NCBI GenBank assembly: GCA_963786305.1
Contig: CAWAYL010000022.1
Location: 186,001-250,000, forward strand
Origin: CAKZLS01 sp963786305
GTDB taxonomy: Bacteria; Pseudomonadota; Alphaproteobacteria; Rhodospirillales; Defluviicoccaceae
Direction of reading: 5' to 3'
Length of the DNA stretch: 64,000 bases
Positions within the stretch are counted from its first letter, which is position 1. Every line of letters starts with the position of its first letter. The notes under the pieces are model-generated. The model was not told the origin of the DNA. It was given only the letters and a program-made list of their open reading frames with translations, and did no database searches. Shown here in pieces: positions 17,664 through 31,712 of this stretch. Position numbers and translations under genes: made by a program.

Positions 17664-18104
17664 CTATTGGGCCACCTTGGCGACCGTTCCCTTGAAGGTT
17701 ACGCCCGACACGAACGTGCCCGCGCCGCATTCGTATTGCGTCGGATTGTCGACCAAATGCTTTTTGTAGTAGCTCTTGATATCCGTGACCGCGTTCGCCC
17801 CCATGGACAGGGCGCGCTGCTGAAAAGACAGCATTGCGCTCAGGAAGGCCCACTCGCACGCTTGCTTGTCCGACTTATTGAACGAATTCGTTTTCTTGTT
17901 GCTTTGGAATTCTCCGAAACTCTGCAATACTTTCGGCGACGTTTTCGAGCCGAAATAGAACTTGATGCCCTGATTTAGTTTTTGCTGCGCGTCCGGCGTG
18001 TTCATGGCGTCCTGGATCGGAAACATCGTCCAGTCGTCACGCGCCGATGCATCCGTTGCCATGACAACGCAGAGCATAATCAACACAATTCCAATGATTT
18101 TCAT
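17664..18104 (-). CDS. Small secreted protein leading the aryl polyene operon
   Basis: This 146-residue product begins with a signal peptide (MKIIGIVLIMLCVVM, cleavage near ASA). The mature part (FYFGSKTSPKVLQSFGEF, then NKKTNSFNKSD and GANAVTDIKSYYK) matches small secreted proteins often mislabelled as excinuclease ATPase subunits, which recur near aryl polyene and xanthomonadin clusters. Its function is unknown. ATG 18104 was chosen because the signal peptide starts there; upstream in-frame sequence is not coding. As first gene of the minus-strand run it probably follows the operon promoter in 18105-18351. Confidence 0.75.
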   Translation of the reverse strand: MKIIGIVLIMLCVVMATDASARDDWTMFPIQDAMNTPDAQQKLNQGIKFYFGSKTSPKVLQSFGEFQSNKKTNSFNKSDKQACEWAFLSAMLSFQQRALSMGANAVTDIKSYYKKHLVDNPTQYECGAGTFVSGVTFKGTVAKVAQ

Positions 18105-18351
18105 TGGTCTCGATACCCCCTGTATCAATTCACTGCCAGCCGGCATTCTGGCGAAGGGCATGTTGAATGGCAAGCCCCGATGGAATGGCCGGCAATAGAC
18201 ATAAGGGAGTCCTCGAACATAGCTCGCGTGAAGCGCACGGTTTTCTGACAACTATTTTGGCATGGTGTAAGCTGCTGGAGTAAACTGCGTCGATGATACT
18301 GTCCCCCAACAGGGTCATCGACCATCGTATTGTTTCTGAAATTTTGGATGA

Positions 18352-18999
18352 ATGGGCGCTTCAATCAGTAAGGATTCGTTTCCTCCGTCTTTCCCGAATG
18401 CGTACGGCGTCGAGGTTTTCCATGGCGTGCGGGCGATGGCGGCAACGCCGTTGAGCGCACGGGTTCCGCGGCGCAAACAATCGGCGGACGCCCGGCGTCT
18501 CTTGGTCGAGGTATCGGCGCGCGCCGCGGTTTCATGCCGCGAAAGAACGCAACATCGATCCATCGCCCACAGCCGAGGCGTCGTCGCGGCGGCCGTCGGC
18601 CATGACGCCCGTGTCGGGATCGACGTGGAATACATGTGTCCACGCCGAAACGGCGATGCGATCCTCGCGCTTTTTCTCGGAACCCTCGACAAACCGGCGT
18701 CACCGGCCGCGTTCTACCGGGTCTGGACCTTCGGCGAAGCCTTTTTCAAGGTGTTCGGCCGCCCGCCCGGCGCGGAAACACTCGCGCACGTACTCGAACA
18801 TCACTCCGATGACGGATCGTATCGAGTTGCGCTCCCGGAACGCGGGGCTGTCGGAGTCCTGCATTCCAAGCCGTTCGACGATTTTGCACTGACGATCGCG
18901 TGGGACATGGCGGACACGGCCAGCGGCCCGAAACCGTGCCTGAAACGAACATGTAAAGGATTGGTAGGCGCGACAGGGTTCGAACCTGTGACCCTCTGA
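18352..18999 (+). CDS. 4'-phosphopantetheinyl transferase family protein
   Basis: The 215-residue product carries the Sfp-type signatures RVGIDVEY (Asp91 and Glu93, metal binding) and FYRVWTFGEAFFK (Trp125, Glu129, Lys133). It would transfer phosphopantetheine from CoA to the two cluster ACPs. The gene is divergent from the operon. Its last codons run into the tRNA-Lys gene on the opposite strand, and the stop (18997-18999) lies inside the tRNA, so the last dozen residues are a tRNA complement. Either the gene uses the tRNA for its stop or its 3' end has been truncated. Confidence 0.75.
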   Translation: MGASISKDSFPPSFPNAYGVEVFHGVRAMAATPLSARVPRRKQSADARRLLVEVSARAAVSCRERTQHRSIAHSRGVVAAAVGHDARVGIDVEYMCPRRNGDAILALFLGTLDKPASPAAFYRVWTFGEAFFKVFGRPPGAETLAHVLEHHSDDGSYRVALPERGAVGVLHSKPFDDFALTIAWDMADTASGPKPCLKRTCKGLVGATGFEPVTL

Positions 19000-19037
19000 T
19001 TAAAAGTCAGATGCTCTGCCAACTGAGCTACGCGCCC
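18962..19037 (-). tRNA. tRNA-Lys (anticodon UUU)
   Basis: Read on the minus strand, 76 bases fold as a cloverleaf. The acceptor GGGCGCG pairs with CGCGCCT (G-U at 1:72), the D-arm contains AGCTCAGTTGGCAGAGC, the anticodon loop is ACTTTTAAT (anticodon TTT) and the T-arm contains GGTTCGAACC. The CCA end is encoded (complement of 18962-18964). It overlaps the end of the phosphopantetheinyl transferase frame on the other strand by 38 bases. Confidence 0.95.
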
Positions 19038-19098
19038 TTTGGGAACTCGAACGATAACGGCGGGAATGCCTCACCATATAGAACGGGCGGAACCGCGG

Positions 19099-19629
19099 TC
19101 AATGCTCGACGGTGAGCAAATCGCCGATTTCGCGAAGCTTTTTCACCGTCATCCGCTCGATCTCCGGCGGCACGAACGTGCCGATGTCACCGCCGAGCCG
19201 CGCCACCTCCTTGACGAAACGCGACGCGATGAACTGATGGTTTTCCGAGGCCATGAGGAAGACCGTCTCCACCCGATCGTTCAGTCGGGCATTCATCGCC
19301 GCCATCTGGAACTCGTATTCGAAGTCGGACACCGCCCGCAGCCCCCGGAGTATCACTTTGGCCCCGACCTCGCCCACGAAATGCATCAGAAGCTGATTGA
19401 AGGGCACCACCTCGATCCTGGATCCGTCGCCATTGGTCATGCGCGAGACTTGCGTCTTCAGCATCTCGACCCGTTCCTCGAGGCTGAATAACGGTTCCTT
19501 GCCGGCGTTGACGGCAACGCCGATAATAAGATGATCCACCACGCGCGTTCCGCGGGAGATGATATCCATGTGTCCATTGGTGACGGGATCGAACGTCCCC
19601 GGGTAAACGCCGATGCGACTGTTGCGCAT
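19099..19629 (-). CDS. coaD: Phosphopantetheine adenylyltransferase
   Basis: CoaD adenylates 4'-phosphopantetheine in the penultimate step of CoA synthesis. The 176-residue product has the nucleotidyltransferase motif GTFDPVTNGH (about 11-20), KVILRGLRAVSDFEYE and ASENHQFIASRFVKE, all diagnostic of bacterial CoaD. It is the usual family length. It lies downstream of gyrA on the same strand, so co-transcription is possible. Confidence 0.96.
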   Translation of the reverse strand: MRNSRIGVYPGTFDPVTNGHMDIISRGTRVVDHLIIGVAVNAGKEPLFSLEERVEMLKTQVSRMTNGDGSRIEVVPFNQLLMHFVGEVGAKVILRGLRAVSDFEYEFQMAAMNARLNDRVETVFLMASENHQFIASRFVKEVARLGGDIGTFVPPEIERMTVKKLREIGDLLTVEH

Positions 19630-19717
19630 GCCTTTTTTCCTCTTCCCTGTGCTTACCCGAACGCCAGGTTGCTGCTTTTTGTTTTATTCGGGCGTCCCGG
19701 GGTCGTCGGCCTCGGGG

Positions 19718-22522
<2,805 letters not shown>

Positions 22523-22712
22523 GGAGCTTTTCTCGGGCCTTGCAAAAGGTGCGGGGAACGGGTCGAGAAGCTAGCATGGCGGCGCCCGCCATACAACAAA
22601 ACGCCGCGAAAACCGGAGCACCGCGCCCGAAACACCTCGGCATCGGAGCGGTTATGTCGATTTAGCCCCGAAACCGTTCAACCGATCGGAGATATCCGAA
22701 GGCGACTCCGCC

Positions 22713-23195
22713 CTAGAACGGAATATCGTCGTCGAGATCCGAACCCGGCGCCGGCCCCGGGGACCGCTCGGATGACCCGCCGCCGCCGTAAGACGGCTCG
22801 CCTCCGTCGTACGAGTTGCGGCCGCCGTACCCTCCGCCTTCACCCTTGGGGTCGAGCATGGTCAATTCGCCGCGGAACCGCTGCAGCACCACCTCGGTGG
22901 TATACTTCTCGACACCGTCGTTGCCGGTCCATTTGCGGGTCTGCAGGGCGCCTTCAAGGTACACTTTCGAGCCCTTGCGCAAAAACCGCTCGGCGACATC
23001 GCCAAGGCGGTCGTTGAAGATCACCACCCGGTGCCATTCGGTTTTCTCGCGCGGCTCGCCGGTCTGGCGATCCTTCCAGCGCTCCGACGTGGCCACCGAC
23101 AACTGGACGACCTTGTTGCCGTCCTGGAGATTGCGGACTTCCGGTTCGCGCCCCAGGTTCCCCACAAGGATAACTTTATTGACAGATCCTGACAT
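22713..23195 (-). CDS. ssb: Single-stranded DNA-binding protein
   Basis: The 160-residue SSB has an N-terminal OB fold (VNKVILVGNLGREPEVR, then ATSERWKD and KGSKVYLEGALQTRKW), a Gly-rich flexible linker and the acidic tip DDDIPF that recruits repair proteins. The length is typical. It is divergent from uvrA, a common arrangement. The intergenic region 23196-23412 is a likely promoter zone for both, but I could not find a convincing alphaproteobacterial LexA box there. Confidence 0.97.
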   Translation of the reverse strand: MSGSVNKVILVGNLGREPEVRNLQDGNKVVQLSVATSERWKDRQTGEPREKTEWHRVVIFNDRLGDVAERFLRKGSKVYLEGALQTRKWTGNDGVEKYTTEVVLQRFRGELTMLDPKGEGGGYGGRNSYDGGEPSYGGGGSSERSPGPAPGSDLDDDIPF

Positions 23196-23412
23196 ATGAC
23201 TCTTCGCTGCTGGCTGTGGTGTTGAGGGTCCCGCCGGCGGGATATCCTCCTCGATTTCCCACCCGACTCATCGTTACAAAATCGACCGTAGCAATCGACT
23301 ACCGACTCTGCACGCTTTTCTTTACTGTCGCTGGCTTGGTTTGTGTTCCGACCTTATATTCGGGGCTATGACGCGGCCATTTCGGGGTGGCACGCCCCTT
23401 CCGGGAGAACCC

Positions 23413-26259
<2,847 letters not shown>

Positions 26260-26279
26260 CTCGGCGGGCACGTCGCCGC

Positions 26280-26708
26280 TCAATCGCGCTCGAGGGCGTA
26301 GCCGCCGCGCCGCCAGGCACGGATACCGCCCTTTAGCACGGAGACATCGCTGAAGCCCAAGTCGCGCAGCACGCGAGCCGCGCGCGATGCCTGCAACTCT
26401 CCGGTGCAATGAACAAACACCGGTTGATCCTTGAGCTCCGAAAGATCGCGGTCCCTGGCGCCCACCCGCGCGGCGAGGTCGCCGAACGGCACATTGACCG
26501 CGCCCGGTATGTGCCCCGGTCCGCCGGCGTACTGGCTGCGTGTCCGCACGTCGATGACAACCACGTCCTCGCCGGCGTCCAGACGCCGCTTCAGCGCCTC
26601 CGGCTCGACGAACGGCGATCTGGCTCGCCATCTCGGAACGTAGCGGTACGCCAAGGCGGCGGTGAGCACCAGGATGAAGCTCCAAACGGTTTTGGCGTCG
26701 TACTCCAT
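26280..26708 (-). CDS. Membrane-anchored rhodanese-domain protein
   Basis: This 142-residue protein begins with one transmembrane helix (VWSFILVLTAALAYRYV), followed by a single rhodanese domain: DVRTRSQYAGGPGHIPGAVNVP and an active-site loop with Cys in FVHCTGELQASRA. It could carry sulfur as a persulfide or act as a redox relay at the membrane. The ATG at 26708 starts just before the helix. It converges with uvrA and is divergent from trmFO. Confidence 0.85.
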   Translation of the reverse strand: MEYDAKTVWSFILVLTAALAYRYVPRWRARSPFVEPEALKRRLDAGEDVVVIDVRTRSQYAGGPGHIPGAVNVPFGDLAARVGARDRDLSELKDQPVFVHCTGELQASRAARVLRDLGFSDVSVLKGGIRAWRRGGYALERD

Positions 26709-26806
26709 CGATTTCTTCCGTCTCGGGCGTTCGGCCCGTTGTTTTCCGTTGCCGCATCCGCTTCGGTATTGCGGCAACCCCCGCGGATCTCTAACTGTGG
26801 GACGCA

Positions 26807-28159
26807 ATGAACAGTCCCTCCCCCGCGCCCGTTCACATCATCGGCGGCGGCCTCGCCGGCAGCGAGGCGGCCTGGCAGCTTGCGCGCGCCGGGGTGCCGG
26901 TGATCCTGCACGAAATGCGCCCCGAAAGGAATACGGCCGTCCACAAAACCGCGGGGCTGGCCGAGTTGGTATGCTCCAATTCCTTCCGCTCCGACGACGC
27001 CCAGGCCAGTGCCATCGGGTTGCTGCACGAGGAGATGCGCCGCGGCGATTCGCTGATCCTCGGCACCGCCGACGCCCACCGGGTCCCGGCCGGCGGCGCC
27101 CTGGCGGTGGATCGCGACGGTTTCAGCGCCGCCGTCGAACAGGCCCTGCGGGACCAACCGCTCGTCGACATCCAACGCGCAGAGGTGGCCGGATTGCCGC
27201 CGCCCGAGTGGGACAACGTCATCATCGCCACCGGGCCGCTCACCTCCGCCGCCCTCGCCGAAGACCTGCGCGGCGTGACCGGCGAGGACGCGCTGGCATT
27301 TTTCGACGCCATCGCTCCCATCGTCCACCGCGACAGCATCGATTTCGCGAAAGCCTGGTTTCAGTCGCGCTACGACAAGGGAAGCGGCCGCGACTACGTC
27401 AATTGCCCGCTCACCGAGGAACAATACGACGGCTTCATCGACGGGTTGCTGGCCGGAGACAAGATCGGCTTCCGCGACTGGGAACGCGACACGCCCTATT
27501 TCGAAGGCTGTCTTCCCGTCGAGGTCATGGCCGAGCGCGGCCGGCGGACATTGGCATTCGGCCCGATGAAGCCGGTGGGATTGACCAATCCGCGCGATCC
27601 CGGTCGCAAGCCCTTCGCCGTGGTTCAATTGCGCCAGGACAACGCGCTCGGTTCGCTCTACAACATGGTCGGCTTTCAGACCAAGCTGACCCATGGTGAA
27701 CAGGTACGGCTGTTCCGCACGATCCCCGGCCTGGAACGGGCCGAGTTCGCCCGTCTCGGCGGCCTTCATCGCAACACGTTCATCAACAGCCCGAAAATGC
27801 TGGACGGGTTTCTGCGCCTGAGGGCACGGCCAACGCTGCGCCTGGCCGGACAGATCACCGGATGCGAGGGCTACGTGGAAAGCGCGGCGGTGGGGCTTCT
27901 GGCGGGCCGCTTCGCGGCGGCGGAGCGACGAGGCGCATCGCCGGTGGCACCGCCTGGAACGACCGCCTTGGGCGCCCTCCTTAATCACATCACGCTCGGC
28001 GCCGAAGCGGAGACGTTCCAGCCGATGAACGTGAACTTCGGACTGTTTCCCGATCTCGAGCAAACAGACCAGAAGGGCAAGCCCCTCAGGAAAGCGGCGC
28101 GGAAAGCGGCCCTGGCGTCGCGCGCCCTGTCCGATCTGGAGCGCTGGGTATCAGCCTGA
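26807..28159 (+). CDS. trmFO: Methylenetetrahydrofolate-tRNA-(uracil-5-)-methyltransferase
   Basis: TrmFO makes ribothymidine-54 in tRNA, using methylene-THF and FAD. The 450-residue product has the FAD motif HIIGGGLAGSEAAW (10-23), the conserved Cys56 in LVCSNSFRSD, and the C-terminal ALLNHITL and FQPMNVNFGLFP blocks. Length and motifs fit the Gid/TrmFO family rather than MnmG. It is divergent from the rhodanese gene. Confidence 0.95.
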   Translation: MNSPSPAPVHIIGGGLAGSEAAWQLARAGVPVILHEMRPERNTAVHKTAGLAELVCSNSFRSDDAQASAIGLLHEEMRRGDSLILGTADAHRVPAGGALAVDRDGFSAAVEQALRDQPLVDIQRAEVAGLPPPEWDNVIIATGPLTSAALAEDLRGVTGEDALAFFDAIAPIVHRDSIDFAKAWFQSRYDKGSGRDYVNCPLTEEQYDGFIDGLLAGDKIGFRDWERDTPYFEGCLPVEVMAERGRRTLAFGPMKPVGLTNPRDPGRKPFAVVQLRQDNALGSLYNMVGFQTKLTHGEQVRLFRTIPGLERAEFARLGGLHRNTFINSPKMLDGFLRLRARPTLRLAGQITGCEGYVESAAVGLLAGRFAAAERRGASPVAPPGTTALGALLNHITLGAEAETFQPMNVNFGLFPDLEQTDQKGKPLRKAARKAALASRALSDLERWVSA

Positions 28160-28227
28160 ATTGATTTTTAGAGCACGTAAATCCGATCGCGTGACTCCAC
28201 TTGAACGGATATTGCTCTACCGCCAAC

Positions 28228-28710
28228 TCAGTTGCAGGGCCGAAAACCGTGCATGGACCGAATCCACGGCTTGTCGACCAGCTCGATGATGGTTTTCGTC
28301 GGTGTCGACGACGCTTCGTCGAACAACTGCGCCGCCAGAACACAGTATCCCTGACGCGCGGCATTGCTGCGCTGAGAGGAATCGTTCGCAAGCTTCGTGA
28401 CGAACTTATTGAGTTTGCGCTTGCCGCCGCCGCCGTAGGCGCGCTTGAACAATGAGCAAATCGTTTCTCCGTATCTGACCAGATCACCTTTGTAGGTGTT
28501 GACGAAAGCGTTGTAGCGCTGGCTCTGACCGCAGGTCAGTGCTCCCACCATCAGTTCGGTCTGCAGGACCCGCGCCTCGAGCGCCGCCAATTCCTGGGAT
28601 TTTGCACAAAAGGCGGCTTTGGCCGAAGCCATACTCGGGGAGCCGATCGTCGCCATTCCAAGAACCAAGCCAGCGATTACCATCCGCCGCCAAGCTTCCT
28701 TTTGCCCCAT
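28228..28710 (-). CDS. Secreted Cys-containing protein of unknown function
   Basis: This 160-residue protein has a signal peptide (MVIAGLVLGMATIG, cleavage near ASA-KA). The mature part has five Cys residues (FCAKS, LTCGQ, TICSL, GYCVL, and near the C-terminus), so disulfides in the periplasm are likely. It has mixed charge and helical segments. I recognise no family with a known function. It converges with trmFO, 68 bases apart. Confidence 0.65.
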   Translation of the reverse strand: MGQKEAWRRMVIAGLVLGMATIGSPSMASAKAAFCAKSQELAALEARVLQTELMVGALTCGQSQRYNAFVNTYKGDLVRYGETICSLFKRAYGGGGKRKLNKFVTKLANDSSQRSNAARQGYCVLAAQLFDEASSTPTKTIIELVDKPWIRSMHGFRPCN

Positions 28711-28821
28711 GATCGTTCGTTCCTTCGATTAACCCGTGGTGTCGCACTCATGCCATTTCGCCGCGAACGACGCAACCAAAGATCTTGCGGCCCCACCATG
28801 CCCATTCGCTTCGGCGGCACG

Positions 28822-29853
28822 CTAACCCGGCGCTCGCGCGCTCCGCGCTTTCCGTCCAAGGAACGGATAACGGGGATCCGAATATCCGGGCGTCGATGGA
28901 TGGCCCGGGGCCACCAGCTCGTCGATGATCGCCTCGTCCTCGGGCTTGAATTCATGATCGAGCGCGGAGACATAGTCCAACCATTGCTCGAAAGTGCGCG
29001 GCCCGGCAATGACGGCCGTCACAATGGCGTTGTTAAGCACCCAGTTTACAGCGAATTGGCCCGCCGTCATCCCCCGGCGCTCCGCGTGCGCCTTGATCGC
29101 CAAGGCCATGGCAAGGGATTCGGGTCGGAACTCGGTTTCCATCATCCGCGCGTCCTTGCGGCCGGCGCGCGTTCCCCGCGGCGGCTCTTCGCCCACCGCG
29201 TATTTTCCTGTCAGGACGCCGCGGGCCAGCGGACTGTAGGGTACCACACCCAACCCGTAGTAATCACACGCCGGGAGAATTTCAGCCTCGGGAACCCTAT
29301 TCATCGCATTGTAATAGGGTTGCGCGACCACCGGCGCCGGCGCTCCCAGCCGCCGCGCGACCCGAATCGCCTCGGCAATTCGCCAGCCGCGGAAGTTGCT
29401 CAGCCCCCAATACCGCGCCTTGCCCGCGCCGATCAGGTCGCGGAGCGCGGCGATCGTCTCCTCGAGCGGTGTTTCCTCATCGTCCCGATGCAGGTAGTAG
29501 ATGTCCACATAGTCGGTACCGAGCCGCGACAGGCTGGAGTCGAGAGCGCGCGCAATCCATTTGCGGCCGAGCCCTCGCCTGTTCGGGTCCTCGGGGTGGC
29601 CCGCCACGGCGTTGCCCACCTTGGTCGCGAGAACCCACCGCTCACGGTCCTTGCGGATCGACCTGCCGACGATGCGTTCCGACTGACCATTGGCGTAAAC
29701 GTCCGCGGTATCTATGAAATTCACCCCGGCATCGCGTGCGCTGGCGACGATGCGCTCGGCTTGCCGGGCGTCCGTCTGGTCGCCGAACATCATCGTGCCC
29801 AGGCAGATGGGAGAAACGGCGAGGCCGCTTTTCCCCAGTCGTCGATAATCCAT
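28822..29853 (-). CDS. Aldo/keto reductase
   Basis: This 343-residue TIM-barrel oxidoreductase of the YajO/Tas-like AKR group has MDYRRLGKSGLAVS at the start, GVNFIDTADVYANG with the catalytic Asp/Tyr region, a Lys in LATKVG, YLHRDD in the His region, and a C-terminal VIAGPRTFEQ segment for NADPH binding. The ATG at 29853 begins at the conserved N-terminus; 29874 is an alternative. The substrate is unknown. It is divergent from the ankyrin-type gene. Confidence 0.88.
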   Translation of the reverse strand: MDYRRLGKSGLAVSPICLGTMMFGDQTDARQAERIVASARDAGVNFIDTADVYANGQSERIVGRSIRKDRERWVLATKVGNAVAGHPEDPNRRGLGRKWIARALDSSLSRLGTDYVDIYYLHRDDEETPLEETIAALRDLIGAGKARYWGLSNFRGWRIAEAIRVARRLGAPAPVVAQPYYNAMNRVPEAEILPACDYYGLGVVPYSPLARGVLTGKYAVGEEPPRGTRAGRKDARMMETEFRPESLAMALAIKAHAERRGMTAGQFAVNWVLNNAIVTAVIAGPRTFEQWLDYVSALDHEFKPEDEAIIDELVAPGHPSTPGYSDPRYPFLGRKARSARAPG

Positions 29854-30054
29854 GGCGCGCCCCCGCTCTTTCATTTGACATGCATGAGTTTGTTTAAATA
29901 TCGGCGGTGCCGGCCCGCCGCCAAGCCAAAATCCGGTGCCGCACGACGGCCGTCTTGGTCGAGAATATGCGGCGCGCGTGTCACAAACGTTGCTCCGGGC
30001 CCGGAATGCCTGCATTATTGCAGTGCAATAACGGTTGCAATGAGTGGGAGAGAG

Positions 30055-30753
30055 ATGAAACGGATGTATACGAAAATGGTGTCCCTGGCGGTCGGCCGGA
30101 GCGGCTTGGCGTTTTTGTGGTGCCTCGTCGCGGCCGTCGTCCTGACGGGAGAACCGCGCGCGGGACAGACGCAAACCAGCGATCAATCGACGGCCAGCGA
30201 TCTAACGACGGCCACCGAGCAACTGTTCGACGCCGTGCATGCCAACGACTTTCCGGCGGTTCAGGCGAGCGTCGCCGCGGGCGCCGACGTGGAGGCTTCC
30301 GACCGTTGGGGCATGAACCCCATGGAGTTGGCGATCGATAAGGGATATTTCGAGATCGGCCATTATCTCGTCGCGGTTCGCAACTTCAGTCGCTCCAGCA
30401 TCGAAAAGCGCCCCCCGGTGCCCGTGGCGGCGGGCTCTCCGTTCGGCTCCACGCGCTTCGGACAACGGGCTTCGGGCAACCCGGCGCGGTCATCGCCGCT
30501 CGGCCCCCTGTCCAGACCGGCCGCCAACGGCGGTGCCGAGGCCGCCGCGTCGGCGAATGTGGATATCGAGACCAGCGCCGGACCGCCCGCCCACCCGGCA
30601 GGGTCGATGATCGAGGACAACCCCTTCGATCCGAATACCCCCGCGCATGGGTCCGGCGCTTTCACCGTCGGCGAGGTCGGCGGCGGCGCATCGGAGGTGC
30701 TCTCCACCCTGGATACACGAACCGCCCCCCTCGACGCCGAGAATGTTCGATGA
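30055..30753 (+). CDS. Secreted protein with a short ankyrin-like segment
   Basis: The 232-residue product starts with a long leader (MKRMYTKMVSLAV, hydrophobic to about residue 35) and is probably exported. Residues 53-100 (QLFDAVHANDFPAVQASVAAGADVEA, then GMNPMELAIDKGYFEI) resemble one and a half ankyrin repeats. The rest is rich in Ser, Pro, Gly and Ala and probably disordered. GGGAGAG before the ATG at 30055 supports the start. It converges with the squalene-synthase-like gene 11 bases later. The function is unknown. Confidence 0.65.
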   Translation: MKRMYTKMVSLAVGRSGLAFLWCLVAAVVLTGEPRAGQTQTSDQSTASDLTTATEQLFDAVHANDFPAVQASVAAGADVEASDRWGMNPMELAIDKGYFEIGHYLVAVRNFSRSSIEKRPPVPVAAGSPFGSTRFGQRASGNPARSSPLGPLSRPAANGGAEAAASANVDIETSAGPPAHPAGSMIEDNPFDPNTPAHGSGAFTVGEVGGGASEVLSTLDTRTAPLDAENVR

Positions 30754-30763
30754 CGGCCGGGCG

Positions 30764-31603
30764 TCAGTACGAGCCGCGGACGCGGCTGTAGACCATCCTG
30801 AGCAGGCGCGCGGGTTCCGGCGACTGAACACGCGCATCGAACGGATCGAAGTTGCACTTGGCCAATCGGCGGAGGTAGCCCGCGGCGAGCGTCGCGGGCA
30901 GCAGCGTCGGCAGCGCCCGCTTCGCAACCCGGGAGCGGTAACCGCGCGCGGAACCGAGGAAATCCCAGGCTCTGCCGGAGATCGCGGCGATCACCTCCGT
31001 CAGGCCGTTGGTCGGTCCGGCTTCGAACATGTGCGCCACGTCCAATCCGGCCGCGCGGGTCAACTCGGCGGGCAGGTAGACGCGGCGCGCCCGTGCGTGA
31101 AACGGCACCGCGCGGACGATGCCGGTGAGCGCCCAGGCGATGCCGACATCGCGCGCCGCCTGTCGCGATGCCTCCCCCGCCTCACCGAGGATCTCCAGCG
31201 AGAGCGCGGCCAACGTCGAAGACGTTGCGTCGGCGTATTCCACCAGCGCGCCCAGGGTCTGCGGCCCGAGATCGTCGAGATCGAGCGTCCGGGCATCGAG
31301 GATTCGGTCGAAGTGTCGGCGGCTGAGCCCGAACCGGCGGACGGCGTCGGCGACGGCGATGGCGACCTGATGGCGCGGCGGCGCGCCGGAATAGATCGGG
31401 TCCAGGGCGTCCCGCCACCATTGCAGGCGCATGTGACCCAACAAAGGCTCGCGCGCGATCTCCCTGATTCGCGCCACTTCCAGGTTGTAGGCGTATACCG
31501 CCGCCATCGCTTCGCGCTCATCCGGCGGTGCGAACAGCGAGCACATGAAGCGGTCATTGTCGAACCGCCTGACCTGTTCGGCGCAATAAGAGAGCTGCGG
31601 CAT
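30764..31603 (-). CDS. Squalene/phytoene synthase-family protein (NDUFAF6-like)
   Basis: This 279-residue all-helical protein has RFMCSLFAPPDEREAMAAVYAYNLEVARI and RLQWWRDALDPIYSG, the layout of the short squalene/phytoene synthase-like family that includes the mitochondrial complex I assembly factor NDUFAF6. The first region lacks a canonical DXXXD, so prenyl-diphosphate chemistry is doubtful. The name phytoene synthase would overstate the function. It is divergent from a second, distinct member at 31713. Confidence 0.75.
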   Translation of the reverse strand: MPQLSYCAEQVRRFDNDRFMCSLFAPPDEREAMAAVYAYNLEVARIREIAREPLLGHMRLQWWRDALDPIYSGAPPRHQVAIAVADAVRRFGLSRRHFDRILDARTLDLDDLGPQTLGALVEYADATSSTLAALSLEILGEAGEASRQAARDVGIAWALTGIVRAVPFHARARRVYLPAELTRAAGLDVAHMFEAGPTNGLTEVIAAISGRAWDFLGSARGYRSRVAKRALPTLLPATLAAGYLRRLAKCNFDPFDARVQSPEPARLLRMVYSRVRGSY

Positions 31604-31712
31604 GACGATTTCGTATACTCTGTCGGTATCGTTAGCGCGACTCAGCGTGTAGGCTTCGAATGTGCAATATAGGAGGTGACGCGGAGACCGTCATGCCCGG
31701 GACGGCCGCTTC

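Noticed and set aside
23196..23412. LexA/SOS box between ssb and uvrA
   Set aside because: I found only single GTTC occurrences, not the GTTC-N7-GTTC pattern expected in alphaproteobacteria.
30764..31603. Phytoene synthase of a carotenoid pathway
   Set aside because: No other carotenoid gene is present and the first Asp-rich motif is not canonical; the NDUFAF6-like label is safer.
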